A stretch of 64,000 nt of DNA from Wurfbainia villosa (Eukaryota; Streptophyta; Magnoliopsida; Zingiberales; Zingiberaceae), in contig CM045987.1 of NCBI GenBank assembly GCA_025175895.1, positions 39,334,113 to 39,398,112 on the forward strand. Reading direction: 5' to 3'. Positions 22,545-34,996 of the stretch are shown here, piece after piece. Position 1 is the first letter of the stretch. Every line of letters starts with the position of its first letter. Below the pieces are notes generated by a model. The model was not told the origin of the DNA. It did not search any database and saw nothing but the letters and a program-made list of their open reading frames with translations. The translations under genes were made by a program, and so were the position numbers.

Positions 22545-23879
22545 TGGTGTATGACTCAGATTGTCGTCTAAATGAGCTCAACCAATTTAGTAATACCGAA
22601 TCCCCCTAACTAAAGGAGTATAGCATGACTCGAGTCGTCTCCCAACGATTGAAGATGGTGTATGATAATTCAAGTGGTTATTGCAGTTTTGATTCTTTTT
22701 TTTAGATTGAATAGAGGGGGGGGTTGTGTATTGATTCCTAAATCATCTAATCTCAAGGGAAAACAAGAAAGAACACTAATCAAAACGAATTATGTGCATT
22801 CTTGAAGTAAAGAACATTCGATGAGTAAATCAGTGCAACAACTGAATAAACGGAGAAAAATGAAAACCAAACAACATCTAATCTACGATGGGGAAATTCA
22901 ATCAAACACTCAACAAGCCAAACAAATCTAATTAATGCTCAAGAAGGTAAAAGAAATTAGATCTAGTAATCTCCCTGTGTCTCTTGCCACCGGTAGAAGT
23001 GAAGCAATGCGAACTCCACGTTTTGTGCTCCTCTGCTCCGATGGATGCGTGAAGTGGCTTCGGATCGAAGATGAACGGAACGAAGAGGAATCCCTTGCCT
23101 CCGCTCCGGATGATGCGTGAAGTGGCTTTGGATCGAAGATGAAAGGAACGAAGAGGAATCCCTTGCCTCTGCTCCGGATGATGCGTAAAGTGGCTTTAGA
23201 TCGATGATGAACGGAACGAAGAGGAATCCCTTGCCTCCGCTCTGGATGATGCGTAAAGTGGCTTTAGATCGAAGATGAACGGAACGAAGAGGAATCCCTT
23301 GCCTCCGCTCCGATGATGCGTGAAGTGGCTGCAGATCCGAATGAATTGAACGAAGAGGACTCCCCTCTTTTTACCGCCTTCGCTTCTTTTCATTTTAGCC
23401 CAAAATCTTCGCTGAATTACTGCCTAGACGACATGCCTGTGTCGGTTTGATATTGCCCGTGTCGTGTAATAGAAAAAGAGCGGCACGCCTGTGCTTGGTT
23501 GTATGCAAAGCACGTGTCATTTTGGTACTGCCCGTGTCATGACGGACAGAGAGCAACACGCCTGTGCTCGGCTGTGTGCAAAGCCCATGTCATGTAACGG
23601 GAAAAGAGCGACACGCCTGTGCTCGGTTGTGTCCAAAGCCCGTGTCATTTTGGTACTGCCCGTGTCGTGATGGACAGAGAGCAACACGCCTGTGCTCGAT
23701 TGTATCCTACAAGAAGACATCGAAAATGTTAAAAGTCAATCCAAATTATGTAGGAATGATCATTATAGTCCAAAACAAGTCCTGCTCATAAAACGTGCTA
23801 ATTCTCCACAATTAAACAATAAGAGGATAGAATCATCAATTATTAAAGCCAATATAAACTACCAAAACGAGTGTTATCA
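22545..23879 (-). repeat. 3' LTR (left) of the gypsy element
   Basis: On the plus strand it runs TGGTGTATG...GTGTTATCA. It contains five 68-bp tandem units (23044 to about 23375), then a second set of imperfect repeats around CACGCCTGTGCTCGG (about 23480-23710). Confidence 0.88.
23044..23375. repeat. 68-bp tandem repeat in gypsy left LTR (5 units)
   Basis: Units begin at GATGCG at 23044, 23112, 23180, 23248 and 23315. The right LTR has six units, so the array changed length after insertion or in the parent. Confidence 0.85.
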
Positions 23880-23891
23880 ATTCCCCCACAC
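23880..23891 (-). other. Polypurine tract of the gypsy element
   Basis: On the minus strand GTGTGGGGGAAT directly precedes the LTR start TGATAACAC. Confidence 0.75.
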
Positions 23892-25851
23892 TTATTCTTG
23901 CACGTCCCGGGCAAGCAAAAGGGAACAACCTCCCTCTAAGTAACTCATATCGTTGCTTCAAAAGAAAGTAAAAAGTAGTTACTTAGGCTTATCATATTTA
24001 TTTAGACCAAGGCACATAGATCCGATTCAAACACAAGTCACTAAGCATGGTGATTTCAACACATGATTAGCAATACGTAACATGCAATCCTCACAAGATA
24101 TATGGTGCATAAGGTGGTGCTCTCACTCTCAATAGCATGTAAGTAAATGGGGTTCCACTCAATGCAACTAATGATGTTTCACTACCATATGCTTGCATAT
24201 TTTCTACTCTCCATCACTAGATCATAAGTTTCCGTGACTCTAAAAGCTTATCTTCATGAAGTAGAACTCGTGGGAAATCATAATAAAACATAAGAAAGCA
24301 AGAGGGTGTGGAAAGATGATATGACAATGTAATAAGGAAGGCAATAAACACTATCTGGGGGTTGAGGAATTTAGAAATTTCCATTCAGTTTCAAACTTCC
24401 AAATTGCTTCCAATTGAATTTTCCTAATTATACGACTTGCAATTCCTGCATTTCAAACTCCTTCTACGCAAATTCCCTAGCCGTGCCAATTTCTACAGAC
24501 TATGTAGCTTCTTTTCCGAAATTACAATTCCCTTTTACGCGATTTGAATGTTTGCAACATTCCATTTCTAATTCATTATTAAACTTTTATTTCCAGTTTC
24601 TGGAAATTAAGTTTCAACACTTCCAATTGGCTCAAATTCCAGATTCTTGAGATGAGTTTCTAAATCATGTTTAACTCCCAGAATTTCAGAACTCAATAAC
24701 TGCAGTCTCAAATTTATTTTTTATGTTTTATTTTTTTTTTAAATACAGCTTCCCTTTTCAGACTTTCAAGCTGTTCAAAATTCAGGGTCAAGTGGCCCAT
24801 CAATCCTCTGAATTTAGTTTAAATTCCAACTTTACTCAACCTAGGTAACCGCCGGTCCAAGGTCCAAGGTCTGAAATGCCAAATGTGTGACGACAAAATT
24901 TCAAATTTAGTTATGCAAAAAAAATTCAGAATTCTGCAGCTTCCTCCAATTACAGACAATTGGATTTCATTAGCCTTACAGACTATCCAGTGCCAGTGTG
25001 CTGACCTTTTCCATGATACCGAATACTCCAGTAAACCAGAACACCAGGGAATCCCATATTAATCGGCTATAACTCTTTTTTTTTTATGGTTAATCTGATT
25101 CTGCATAGATGTTATCATCCGATGTGTCAATAAAACCAGTGCACTTAATACTCTATAATCTCTGTGTGTGCACATTTCTTCCCAGCTGGTATACAGTTTC
25201 CCTTTCCTTAGTCCAAATCTCTCAACAAAGAAAATAGGACCTCAAAGGCAATAAAGGTTAGTCCAACCCTGGTGATCAAGTGCTCATGCTACCCATTATA
25301 TCTCACCTTACATTCAACAAGACAACAAGACAACCATAACCTCACATCCTCTCAAGATCCCCCACACTTAAAATTTGACCATCTCAAGAAATCCAACAAG
25401 ATAAATTGTTTGAGTCAATAAGAAGAAGGCATTTATACAAAGAGGATAGCGCAAGAGAAATTCCAAGGGTATAGAGAAGATAGCCTTTATCATTATCACA
25501 ACTTTATGAAATTGTAACCTTGAGAAGAAACATAGCAAGTTCTAGAGCTCCACAACAAGAGTGCATATCACACACAAGGAGAAAATGGATAGATCCTTAC
25601 TAGGTGTGTAAAATCATCAAGTACAATCAACCAATTAGCATCCATCACCACACTAATGAGCATATGCATGTAAAGTATCTAATCATGCCCTAAAATCCAG
25701 AAAACATGATAATCAAACTTAACTAACTTTCACATCCCCTAAACTGATACGAGCACTCAAGGATTCTATTCAAAGATTTTATTCACTAACACATTTATGC
25801 AAACAAAAATAACAAAAGTATTAAAACAAAAAGAACAACTGAACTCCCCTT
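23892..25851 (-). other. 3' non-coding region of the gypsy element
   Basis: About 2 kb between pol and the 3' LTR. Athila relatives can carry an env-like gene here, but I find no frame with a credible signal peptide, fusion or membrane pattern. AT-rich, without a recognised function. Confidence 0.6.
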
Positions 25852-28800
25852 TTAAATTGGATAGATGGGGTTGTCTAGTGCTTCACATTCCAACACCGCA
25901 TGCATAACTTCATCATGAAATTTCTTCAAGCGGTGCCCATTCACTTTGAAGGTCCGCCCATCTTCCTTGTCCTGCAACTCAATCACTCCATAGGGAAAGA
26001 TATTAATAATGTAGAAAGGCCCATCCCGCTTAGATCTCAACTAACCTGGAAATCATTTGAGTCTAGAGTTGTACAATAAAACTTTATCACCTATTTGAAA
26101 CTCTTTCCTTAGTATGTGCTTATCATGATATGCTTTGGTCTTTTCCTTGTAAATCCGAGAGTTCTCATAGGCTTCAAGTCTTAACTCTTCCAATTCCTGT
26201 AATTGCATTTTCCTCCCAACTCCAGCTTGATCCATGTCCAGGTTACATGACTTGACTGCCCAGAATGCTTTGTGTGCTATCTCAACTGGTAAGTGACATG
26301 CTTTGCCAAACACAATCCTAAATGGTGACATTCCAATTGGTGTTTTGAAGGCGGTTCTGTAAGCCCACAAGGCGTCATCCAACCTTTTGCTCCAATCTTT
26401 CCTGTCAGGTTTTACCATTTTTTCCAAAATCTGCTTAATCTCTCTATTTGATACCTCTGCTTGCCCGTTTGTCTGAGGATGGTAAGCAGTAGCAACTTTG
26501 TGCAAAATGCCATATTTGTTAAGCAGCATCTTCATGTGTCTATTACATAAATGGGACCCTTGATCACTAATGATCGCCCTGGGCCACCCAAACCTGCAAA
26601 AGATGTTTGACCTGACAAAACTAACAACCACAGATGCATCATCAGTCCTGGTAGGAATAGCTTCCACCCACTTGGAAACATAGTCCACCGCCAATAAGAT
26701 GTATGTGAAACCATAAGAAACAGGAAATGGACCCATAAAGTCGATTCCCCATACATCAAACACTTCACAAAACAAAATAGACTGTTGGGGCATCTCATTT
26801 CTACGTCCAATACTCCCGACTTTTTGACATTGTTCACATGTTCTAGTAAACTCATATGCGTCACGGAACAGACTAGGCCAATATAAACCTGAATCTAAAA
26901 TTTTCCTAGCTGTTCTTTGTGGTCCAAAATGTCCTCCACAAGATAAAGAATGGAAAAATGTAAGAACAGATTGAAACTCGCCGTTAGGAACACATCGCCT
27001 AATTACCTGATCGCTGCACCACTTCCACAAGTAAGGTTCATCCCAAACATAGTATTTAGCATCACATCTTAATTTGTTAACCTGTACTTGAGAGAAATTT
27101 GCAGGTATAACACGTGCAACCAAATAATTAACGATGTCGATACCATGGTACTTCCCTTGCGAGGTCGGGAGTTGTTCATCCGAAAACAATGGAATGGGTG
27201 TAAGCTCCCTATCTTGCATGATTCTGCTCAAATGATCAGCCACCATATTTTCCTTACCACTCCTATCGCGTATTTCCACGGCGAATTCTTGGAGTAGAAG
27301 TATCCATCTAATTAATCTGGGCTTTGCATCTGACTTCTTTAAAAGGAATTTGAGAGCTGCATGATCTGAAAAGACAACCACATGAGAGCACAATAAATAT
27401 GAACGAAACTTATTCAACGCAAACACAATGGCCAGAAGATCTTTTTCCGTGGTTGTATAATTTGCTTGAGCAGGATCTAACGTCTTGGATGCATAATAGA
27501 TAACATGTGAAGCTCTGTCAACCCGTTGAGCCAACACTGGACCCACTGCAAAATTAGAAGCATCACACATTAATTCAAAAGGCGATTCCCAATTAGGAGA
27601 ACTCATAATAGGAGTTGAGATGAGAGCATCCCTCAGTTGGTTGAAAGCGTCCTTGCATATTTCATCAAATCCAAATTCCACATCCTTTTGCAGTAAGCAT
27701 GAGAGGGGAAGGGCTATAGCACTAAAATTTTGAATGAATCTCCTGTAGAAACCTGCATGACCAAGGAAAGCTCGAACCTCCCGCACGCATGTGGGATAAG
27801 ACAAAGAAGAAATAACCTTGACCTTAGCAGGATCTACCTCTATGCCCCTACTCGAAACAATATGTCCTAAAACAATACCATGTTCAACCATGAAATGGCA
27901 CTTATCAAAGTTTAAAACCAAGTCAGTTTCCACACATCTCTGCAAAACTTGAGAAAGACTATCTAAACATTCATCAAATGATGAGCCATACACGGTAAAA
28001 TCATCAATAAATACTTCCATACAATGCTCTAATAAATCTGCAAAAATGCTTACCATGCAACGCTGAAATGTACCTGGGGCGTTGCAGAGCCCAAAGGGCA
28101 TGCGTCGGAATGCAAATGTCCCGTAGGGGCATGTGAATGTAGTCTTCTCCTGGTCCTCGGGTGCTATGCAAATCTGATAATATCCAGAAAATCCATCCAA
28201 GAAGCAGTAATGAGTCTTTCCCACTAATCTCTCCAACATTTGATCAATAAAAGGTAGTGGGAAATGATCCTTCCTTGTAGCCTGGTTAAGCTTCCAATAA
28301 TCTATGCACACCCTCCATGAATTTTTCACTCTTGTGGAAATCATCTCACTATCCTCATTGACAATCACTGTCATCCCCGATTTCTTTGGTACCACATGTA
28401 TTGGGCTCACCCACTGACTATCTGAAATGGGGTAAATGATACCTGCTTGCAACAATTTTTGAATCTCTGTCTTTACCACTTCGGTAAGCAATGGGTTCAA
28501 TCTTCTCTGTGGTTGCCTGACTGGGTTCTTGTTCTCCTCCAGAAAGATCCTATGCATGCAAAAGGAAGGGTTGATGCCATGAATATCTACAATGGTCCAT
28601 CCTATGGCCTTTTGATAAAGCCTTAGCATATTCAACAACCTTATCTCCTGATCTGCTCCTAAATTCTTAGCAATAATGACCAGTAATTTCTTCTCTTTCC
28701 CAAGGTAAGCATACTTCAAGTGCTCCGGTAGAAGTTTCAATTCCAGTTTTGGAGGTTGATCATGGGAAGGAAACAATTTTTCAGGACCTGCTTCTATTAA

Positions 28801-29412
28801 TGAATTCCCTGCACAAGCATTCTCAATGTTATCAATGATGCTAATAGAGTCATCTTCTATTACCTCAGAGTCGGTATCCCTATCAATCCACAAAGTCTCT
28901 GCACTACCTTCCAACTCGTCAAGAATATCAATGTTAAGTAGTGAGTGATCTTCTTCAGGATACCTCATTGCTTCAAGAATGCCAAACTGTACCACTGTGT
29001 CTCCAAACTCCATAGTCAATGTTCCTGCATGTACATCAATCTTTGTCCTTGCAGTCTTGAGGAACGGCCTCCCTAAAATCAGAGGAGTCTGGCTTGAAGT
29101 CATATCTCCTTCCATATCAAGAATGTAGAAATCAGCTGGAAAAATCAGATCCTTCACCTTAACTAAGACATCTTCAATAACTCCATATGGATGAGCTAAA
29201 CTTCGGTTGGCTAATTGAATAATTACCCCAGTCGGTTGTAATGGTCTAATACCTAGGGATAGGAAAACAGACTTCGGCATGACATTAATGGATGCACCCA
29301 GATCCAACATTGCATTTGAGAATCTGCATTCTCCAATCACACATGGTATGGTAAACATTCCTGGATCTTTACATTTCATGGGCAGAATCAAAGCCGATAC
29401 ATTCTTTCCCAT
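25852..29412 (-). pseudogene. Gypsy pol (PR-RT-RNase H-INT)
   Basis: An almost intact polyprotein. An open frame of 1119 codons (26053-29412) starts within the gag-pol join and holds an Athila-type protease (LDLGAS near residue 37, LILGRPFL). RT follows with RVCIDYWKLNQATRKDHFPLPFIDQMLERL and the catalytic box VFIDDFTVYG, then RNase H (LMCDASNFAVG, TTTEKDLLAIVFAL, FSDHAALK). Integrase comes last (HFGPQRTARKIL, CEQCQK, DFMGPFP, ISDQGSHL, YHPQTNGQAEVSNREIK). Two stops just after NSRLK separate the chromatin-proximal tail (LRSKRDGPFYIINIFPYGVIEL), which runs to 25852. The least damaged pol in the window, but upstream gag is broken. Confidence 0.9.
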
Positions 29413-29414
29413 GC

Positions 29415-31224
29415 TTACGATTCCATTACCTTTGATTTCCTCTTATGAACACAAAGATCCTTCAAAAACTTAGCATATCTTGGTATATGTTTGATAACCT
29501 GCAATAATGGTATGTTTACTTCCACCTTACTGAAAATGTCCACCAATTCTTCAAGATCATTAGTCCTTCCTGCAGTAACATTTTTCTTAGAAATTCCTGC
29601 TCTTTGAGGGAAGGGAATCTGCACTACCTCTTGCGATTTAACACCTGATTGTAATTTTTGTTCCTTTTCTTCGTCAGAAACTGCTATAGGCACAAGTGCA
29701 TGAACTGTGGCAGGTCTCGGAAGGCTGGGATATATCATAGTTTTCCCACTCCTTAGTGACATAGCACTCACATTCCCTCTGGGGTTTGGAACAGACTGAG
29801 CTGGTAATTTACTGGACCCTTGGGACTGAAACTGGCTGAGTGTAGTAGCCATCTGACTCATTTGCCTTTCTAAATTCTGAATGGCAATATCACTCCTTTG
29901 TTGTTGTTGTTGAAATTGTACTTGTTGTAAAAAAAGTTGCTGCATCATGTCTTTCAAATCTTGTGTGGATGAGTCTAAATGACTTGGTCCAGAAATAAGC
30001 TGTGATTGTGAAATCTGGGAAGGTTTGTACTGCGTGGAACTATTATGAAGAGGCTTCGCAAGTTTGTTGCGCAGTCGGAATGATGGTTGTTGTACCCAGG
30101 TTCATCTGCGCGTGCAGAATTATTTCCATACCTCAGATTTGGATGATCCCTCCATCCAGGATTGTATGTAGTTGACATAGGATCATACTGTGATCTTTGT
30201 GTTTGCTGATATTGCGATCTATTCTGAAACATATTTGCTGCTGCCACTTGATCCGAGACAAACCCTCCTTCTTCTGACTGCAAGGTTAAGCAGGTATCAG
30301 CCGAGTGTCTTGACCGCACAAATCCGCAAACTCGTGTTGGTTGAGCAGACTGAGTATATGCCTGTTGAGTCTGACTAATAGCTATCTGCCTTAACATTGT
30401 TTCAATCCCATCCAACCGACTCGATTCTAGGTTGTTCAAGATGTAGTCCCGAACATGATGCACACTCTTGATGGGTACAAATCGACTCCCAAATTGGCGA
30501 TAGTTAGTGCCATAATCTCAATAAGTTCCTTGGCTTGAAAAGGTGTTTTGTTTACAAGCCTCCACTCAAAGATCTATCATATTCCTATCCATAGGAAACA
30601 ATCAGAGAAGTATTGAATCAACAATTGCTCACTAATTTGGTGTTGGGGGCAGCTCGCACAGAGTCTCTTAAAACGCTCCCAATACTCGTATAATGTTTCC
30701 CCAATCAGTTGTTGAACTCCACATATATTTTTCCTGATTGCTGCAATCCTTGATGCAGGAAAGAATTTTTCCAGAAATATTTTGCTCATATCATTCCAAC
30801 TAGTAATGGATCCTGGGGGAAGATAGTAATACCAATCCTTAGCCTTGTCTGTCAATGAGAATGGAAATGCCCTGAGCTTCATGTCATCCTCTGATATGGT
30901 TTGAGGCTTCATGGTTGAGCACACCATATGGAATTCCTGGAGGTGTCTGTTTGTATCCTCACCAGCTAAGCCATGAAACTTTGGTAGCAGATGAATTACC
31001 CCTGATCTTAGCTCAAAATCCCCTTCCAGTCCCTGATACCTGATACACGAAGGCTGATAAGCTACATTTGGCTCTGCCAATTCTCTGAGTGTTCTATCAC
31101 TGCTTTTTGTGTTGTTGTCTTCCATGTTAATCACTGAAGTCCTCTGAGCTCTCTGTAAAGCGTGGAATGTTCTGTCAATCTCTGGATCGTATGCTGGTAT
31201 CTGCTCTGTAGATGTCCTAGTCAT
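29415..31224 (-). pseudogene. Gypsy gag (fragmented)
   Basis: N-terminal part 31224-30577: MTRTSTEQIPAYDPEIDRTF, then the Retrotrans_gag core FHGLAGEDTNRHLQEFH, AFPFSLTDKAKDWYYYLPPGSITSW and FLEKFFPASRIAAIRKNI. After a break near 30580 the gene continues as 30463-29975, with a degenerate knuckle CGFVRSRHSADTC, then 29957-29415 with a Gln-rich stretch and AMSLRSGK, as in Athila gag. A 1-base shift near 29430 separates it from pol. At least three lesions, so no full Gag. Confidence 0.82.
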
Positions 31225-31445
31225 GGACTATAGTCTCATTGCAAGCAAGAAAACAAGACACAACTGGTGTAGAACAGGTATAGCAACGACAAGTATAATG
31301 AGGTATTGAAATGTCAAATTGTTTTCTTTAAAAAATTTTATATTACCTCCTCAGCAATAAAAGTAAATGGAAATAGAATTGGAAATTGAGAAGTAAAATT
31401 ATTTTTCAAGCAAACACATTAGAAACCTATGCACCTCTATCAAAT
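31225..31445 (-). other. Leader of the gypsy element
   Basis: Short non-coding stretch between the gag ATG (31224) and the primer site. Confidence 0.65.
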
Positions 31446-31467
31446 CCCCGGCAATGGCGCCAAAAAT
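31446..31467 (-). other. Primer-binding site of the gypsy element
   Basis: On the minus strand the LTR end ATACACCA is followed by ATTTTTGGCGCC and then ATTGCCGGGGA. A TGGCGCC-type site is the form common in Athila/Tat gypsy elements. The exact tRNA is not assigned here. Confidence 0.75.
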
Positions 31468-32885
31468 TGGTGTATGACTCAGATTGTCATCTAAATGAGC
31501 TCAACCAATTTAGTAATACCGAATCCCCCTAACTAAAGTAGTATAGGATGACTCGAGTCGTCTCCCAACGATTGAAGATGGTGTATGATAATTCAAGTGG
31601 TTATTGTAGTTTTGATTCTTTTTTTTAGATTGAATAGAGAGGGGAGGGTTGTGTATTGATTCCTAAATAATCTAATCTCAAGGGAAAACAAGAAAGAACA
31701 CTAATCATAACGAATTATGTGCATTCTTGAAGTAAAGAACATTCGATGAGTAAATCAGTGCAACAACTGAATAAACGGAGAAAAACGAAAACCAAACAAC
31801 ATCTAATCTACGATGGGGAAATTCAATCAAACACTCAACAAGCCAAACAAATCTAATTAATGCTCAAGAAGGTAAAAGAAATTAGATCTAGTAATCTCCC
31901 TGTGTCTCTTGCCACCGGTAGAAGTGAAGCGATGCAAACTCCACGTTTTGTGCTCCTCTGCTCCGATGGATGCGTGAAGTGGCTTCGGATCGAAGATGAA
32001 CGGAATGAAGAGGAATCCCTTGCCTCCGCTCCGGATGATGCGTGAAGTGGCTTTGGATCGAAGATGAATGGAACGAAGAGGAATCCCTTGCCTCCGCTCC
32101 GGATGATGCGTAAAGTGGCTTTAGATCGAAGATGAACGGAACGAAGAGGAATCCCTTGCCTCCGCTCCGGATGATGCGTAAAGTGGCTTTAGATCAAAGA
32201 TGAATGGAACGAAGAGGAATCCCTTGCCTCCGCTCCGGATGATGCGTAAAGTGGCTTTAGATCGAAGATGAACAGAACGAAGAGGAATCCCTTGCCTCTG
32301 CTCCGATGATGCGTGAAGTGGCTGCAAATGCGAATGAATTGAACGAAGAGGACTCCCCTCTTTTTACCGCCTTCGCTTCTTTTCATTTTAGCCCAAAATC
32401 TTCGCTGAATTACTGCCAAGACGACATGCCCGTGTCGGTTTGATATTGCCCGTGTCGTGTAACGGAAAAAGAGCGACACGCCTGTGCTTGGCTGTATGCA
32501 AAGCCCATGTCGTTTTGGTACTGCCCGTGCCGTGATGGACAGAGAGCAACATGCCTGTGCTCGGCTATGTGCAAAGCCCGTGTCGTGTAACGGGAAAAGA
32601 GCGACACGCCTATTCTCGGCTATGTCCAAAGCCCGTGTCATTTTGGTACTGCCCGTGTCGTGATGGACAGAGAGCAACACGCCTGCAACACGCTTGCAAC
32701 ACGCCTATGCTCGGTTGTACCCTACAATAAGACATTGAAAATGTTAAAAATCAATCCAAATTATGTAGGAATGATCATTATAGTCCAAAACAAGTCCTGC
32801 TCATAAAACGTGCTAATTCTCCATGATTAAACAATAAGAGGATAGAATCATCAATTATTAAAGCCAATATAAACTACCAAAACGA
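31468..32885 (-). repeat. 5' LTR (right) of the gypsy element
   Basis: Matches the left LTR but has six 68-bp units (31969 to about 32370) instead of five. It stops at CCAAAACGA, lacking the terminal GTGTTATCA seen at 23871-23879, and host integrase sequence follows directly. Confidence 0.85.
31969..32370. repeat. 68-bp tandem repeat in gypsy right LTR (6 units)
   Basis: Units start at 31969, 32037, 32105, 32173, 32241 and about 32307. The same unit as in the left LTR, with one extra copy. Confidence 0.85.
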
Positions 32886-33541
32886 CAATGTTAAACGAGT
32901 ATAACCTACCCGGTAGGTTTTGGGCGGAAGCCGTAAGTACGGCATGCTATGTCCAAAATAGGATCCTTATGGTAAAGAGACACCTCAAGACCTCATACGA
33001 GATTTATCATGATAAAATACCTAACATCAAGTACTTTAGGGTATTTGGGTGTAAGGTACATATCCTAAACACTAAGGATTACCTAGGAAAATTTACATCC
33101 AAAACCTCAACAGGGATCTTTCTAGGATACTCGACTACAAGTAGAGCTTATAGAGTATATAACCATGACACCCTTAGAGTCGAGGAGACTATCAATGTAG
33201 TATTTAATGAAGGACACGAATCTACAAAACCCCCAGCAACCCCAATTAGCGAGTCGATTCATACCAGACTCAACTTTGATCCGGAAATCAAGTCTAGTAT
33301 TAATCCTAACCTAAGTCAACCATGTCATTCTATTGACCAAGTGATAGATGACTTAAACCCAAACCAAACTATGACTCAAACGAGTCATCCTATTGACCAA
33401 GTGGTAGATGACTCAAACCCAAATCAAACTAGGACTCAAACCAATCATCCTATTGACCAAGTGATAGGTGATCCAAGTCTAGGAGTCCGAACTAGAGCCT
33501 CATACAGAAACCTTAGTCAAGCTCTTCTTGATCCCGATTGA
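32886..33541 (+). pseudogene. Integrase C-terminal part and INT-RT linker, SIRE copy 2
   Basis: Resumes the integrase cut at 22544: MLNEYNLPGRFWAEAVSTACYVQNRIL, FGCKVHILNTKDYLGKF, GIFLGYSTTSRAYRVYNHDTL. The Tyr codon where copy 1 has a stop is intact. The linker holds the 60-bp coding repeat. A 42-bp in-frame deletion relative to copy 1 removes ISLISKIEPKTIDQ, and the frame ends at the shared TGA 33539-33541. Confidence 0.87.
33323..33474 (+). repeat. 60-bp coding tandem repeat in INT-RT linker (copy 2)
   Basis: Same two and a half units as at 6691-6842, encoding repeats of HPIDQVVDDSNPNQT. Confidence 0.85.
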
Positions 33542-34996
33542 ATTATTGCAATGCAAGAAGAGCTAGCTCAATTCACTAGGAACGAAGTATGGGTATTAGT
33601 ACCATCATCTAAAGATAAAACAATCGTCGGAACAAGGTGGGTGTTTAGAAATAAACTTGATGATAAAGGTGAAGTAGTTAGAAATAAAGCTAGAATAGTC
33701 GCTAAAGGGTTTAGTCAAGTCGAAGGTATAGATTACGACGAGACCTATGCCCCGGTAGCTAGACTAGAGTCCATTCGAATGTTATTAGCATATGCTGCAC
33801 ATCGAGGATTTAAGTTGTTTCAAATGGATGTAAAGTCAACATTCTTGATGGATACATTAAAGAAGAGGTTTATGTTAGTCAACCCCCCGATTTTGAAAGC
33901 CTAGATAAACCTGACCATGCTCTTAGGTTAAAGAAAGCTCTCTATGGACTTAAACAAGCTCCTCGAGCTTGGTACGAGAGGCTTTCGATTTATCTTAAGT
34001 CCAAAGGATTTAACCAAGGTGTAGTTGACCCAACTCTTCGTAAAAACCGTAAGTAAAGACATATTCATAGCCCAAATCTACGTAGATGATATTATTTTCG
34101 GAACCACCAACTCGATCCTACTAAATGAATTCATTTCACTTATGGAAAGTGAATTTGAAATGAATTTAGTAGAAGAGTTGAGTTTCTTCTTAGGTCTACA
34201 AATTAAGCAAACTAAAGATGGAATATACCTACATCAACGTAAATATACTAGAGAATCAATTAAAGGCTTTGGAATGCAGGACGCTAAAGTTATTAATACC
34301 CCAATGGCAACTAATGTGAATATAGAGGAAGATGTAATCAGAAATTAAATTGATTTAAAATACTATAGGAGCATAATAGGGAGTCTCCTTTACGTAACTG
34401 CGAGCCGACCTAATATCCTATTTGCAGTAAGTATGTGCACAAGGTTCCAAACCTGTGCCAAGGAGTCTCACCTAACTCTAGTCAAGCATATCCTTAGATA
34501 TCTAAATGGTACACTTAATGTCGGTATTTAGTACCCTTGATCTACCGAGTTCGAACTAACCAGCTACTCCGATTCAGACTATGCCGGTAGTAAGCTCGAT
34601 AGAAAGAGTACGAGTGGTTGTTGTCAACTTCTCAGCTCGAGTCTAGTGAGTTGGTGCAGTATAAAGCAACACTGTGTTGCCCTATCTACCACCGAAGCCG
34701 AATACATCACGATGGGTGAGTGTGTCACTCAGCTTCTTTGGATGAAGCATACTCTCTGCGACTTTAAGTTAGACTTTAAGAACACTAAACTCCACGTAGA
34801 TAACATTAGCTCAATTAACCTAACTAAGAATCCAATATGTCATTCTAGGACCAAACATATAGAGGTCAAACATCATTTCATTCGAGAACATGTGGCCAAC
34901 GGAGCCATACAACTCGAATATGTCGAATCGAAGTCCAACTTGGCAGACTTATTTACTAAACCCCTACCTGAAGCCGAATTCAGTCTATTAAGATGA
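33542..34996 (+). pseudogene. SIRE-like RT and RNase H, copy 2
   Basis: RT begins IIAMQEELAQFTRNEVWVLVPSSKD. A one-base loss turns TFLNGYIKE into TFLMDTLKK at about 33845, and a further indel near 34038 shifts frame again. The catalytic box IYVDDIIFG (about 34080) is present. Stops lie at about 34346, 34529 and 34538. RNase H continues SYSDSDYAGSKLDRKSTSG, CVALSTTEAEYITMGE, LHVDNISSINLTKNP, LADLFTKPLPE and ends at 34996. Unlike copy 1, no element interrupts RT. Confidence 0.87.

Larger units (their letters stand above)
22545..32885 (-). mobile_element. Athila-like Ty3/gypsy element inserted in SIRE copy 2 integrase
   Basis: A 10.3-kb minus-strand element with LTRs at 22545-23879 and 31468-32885, a gypsy primer site beside the right LTR and a polypurine tract beside the left one. 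Domain order on the minus strand is gag, PR, RT, RNase H, INT, the Ty3/gypsy order. The protease text (AMLDLGASINVMPKSVF) and the C-terminal integrase resemble Athila. The right LTR lacks the terminal nine bases present in the left LTR, and no target duplication is visible. No env-like frame was found. Confidence 0.9.

Noticed and set aside
23044..23375. Regular repeats considered as a CRISPR-like array
   Set aside because: Units are contiguous without unique spacers, and the setting is a plant gypsy LTR.
24414..24650. 78-codon plus-strand frame in the gypsy 3' region, considered as a captured gene
   Set aside because: Low complexity, no motif, opposite strand to the element.
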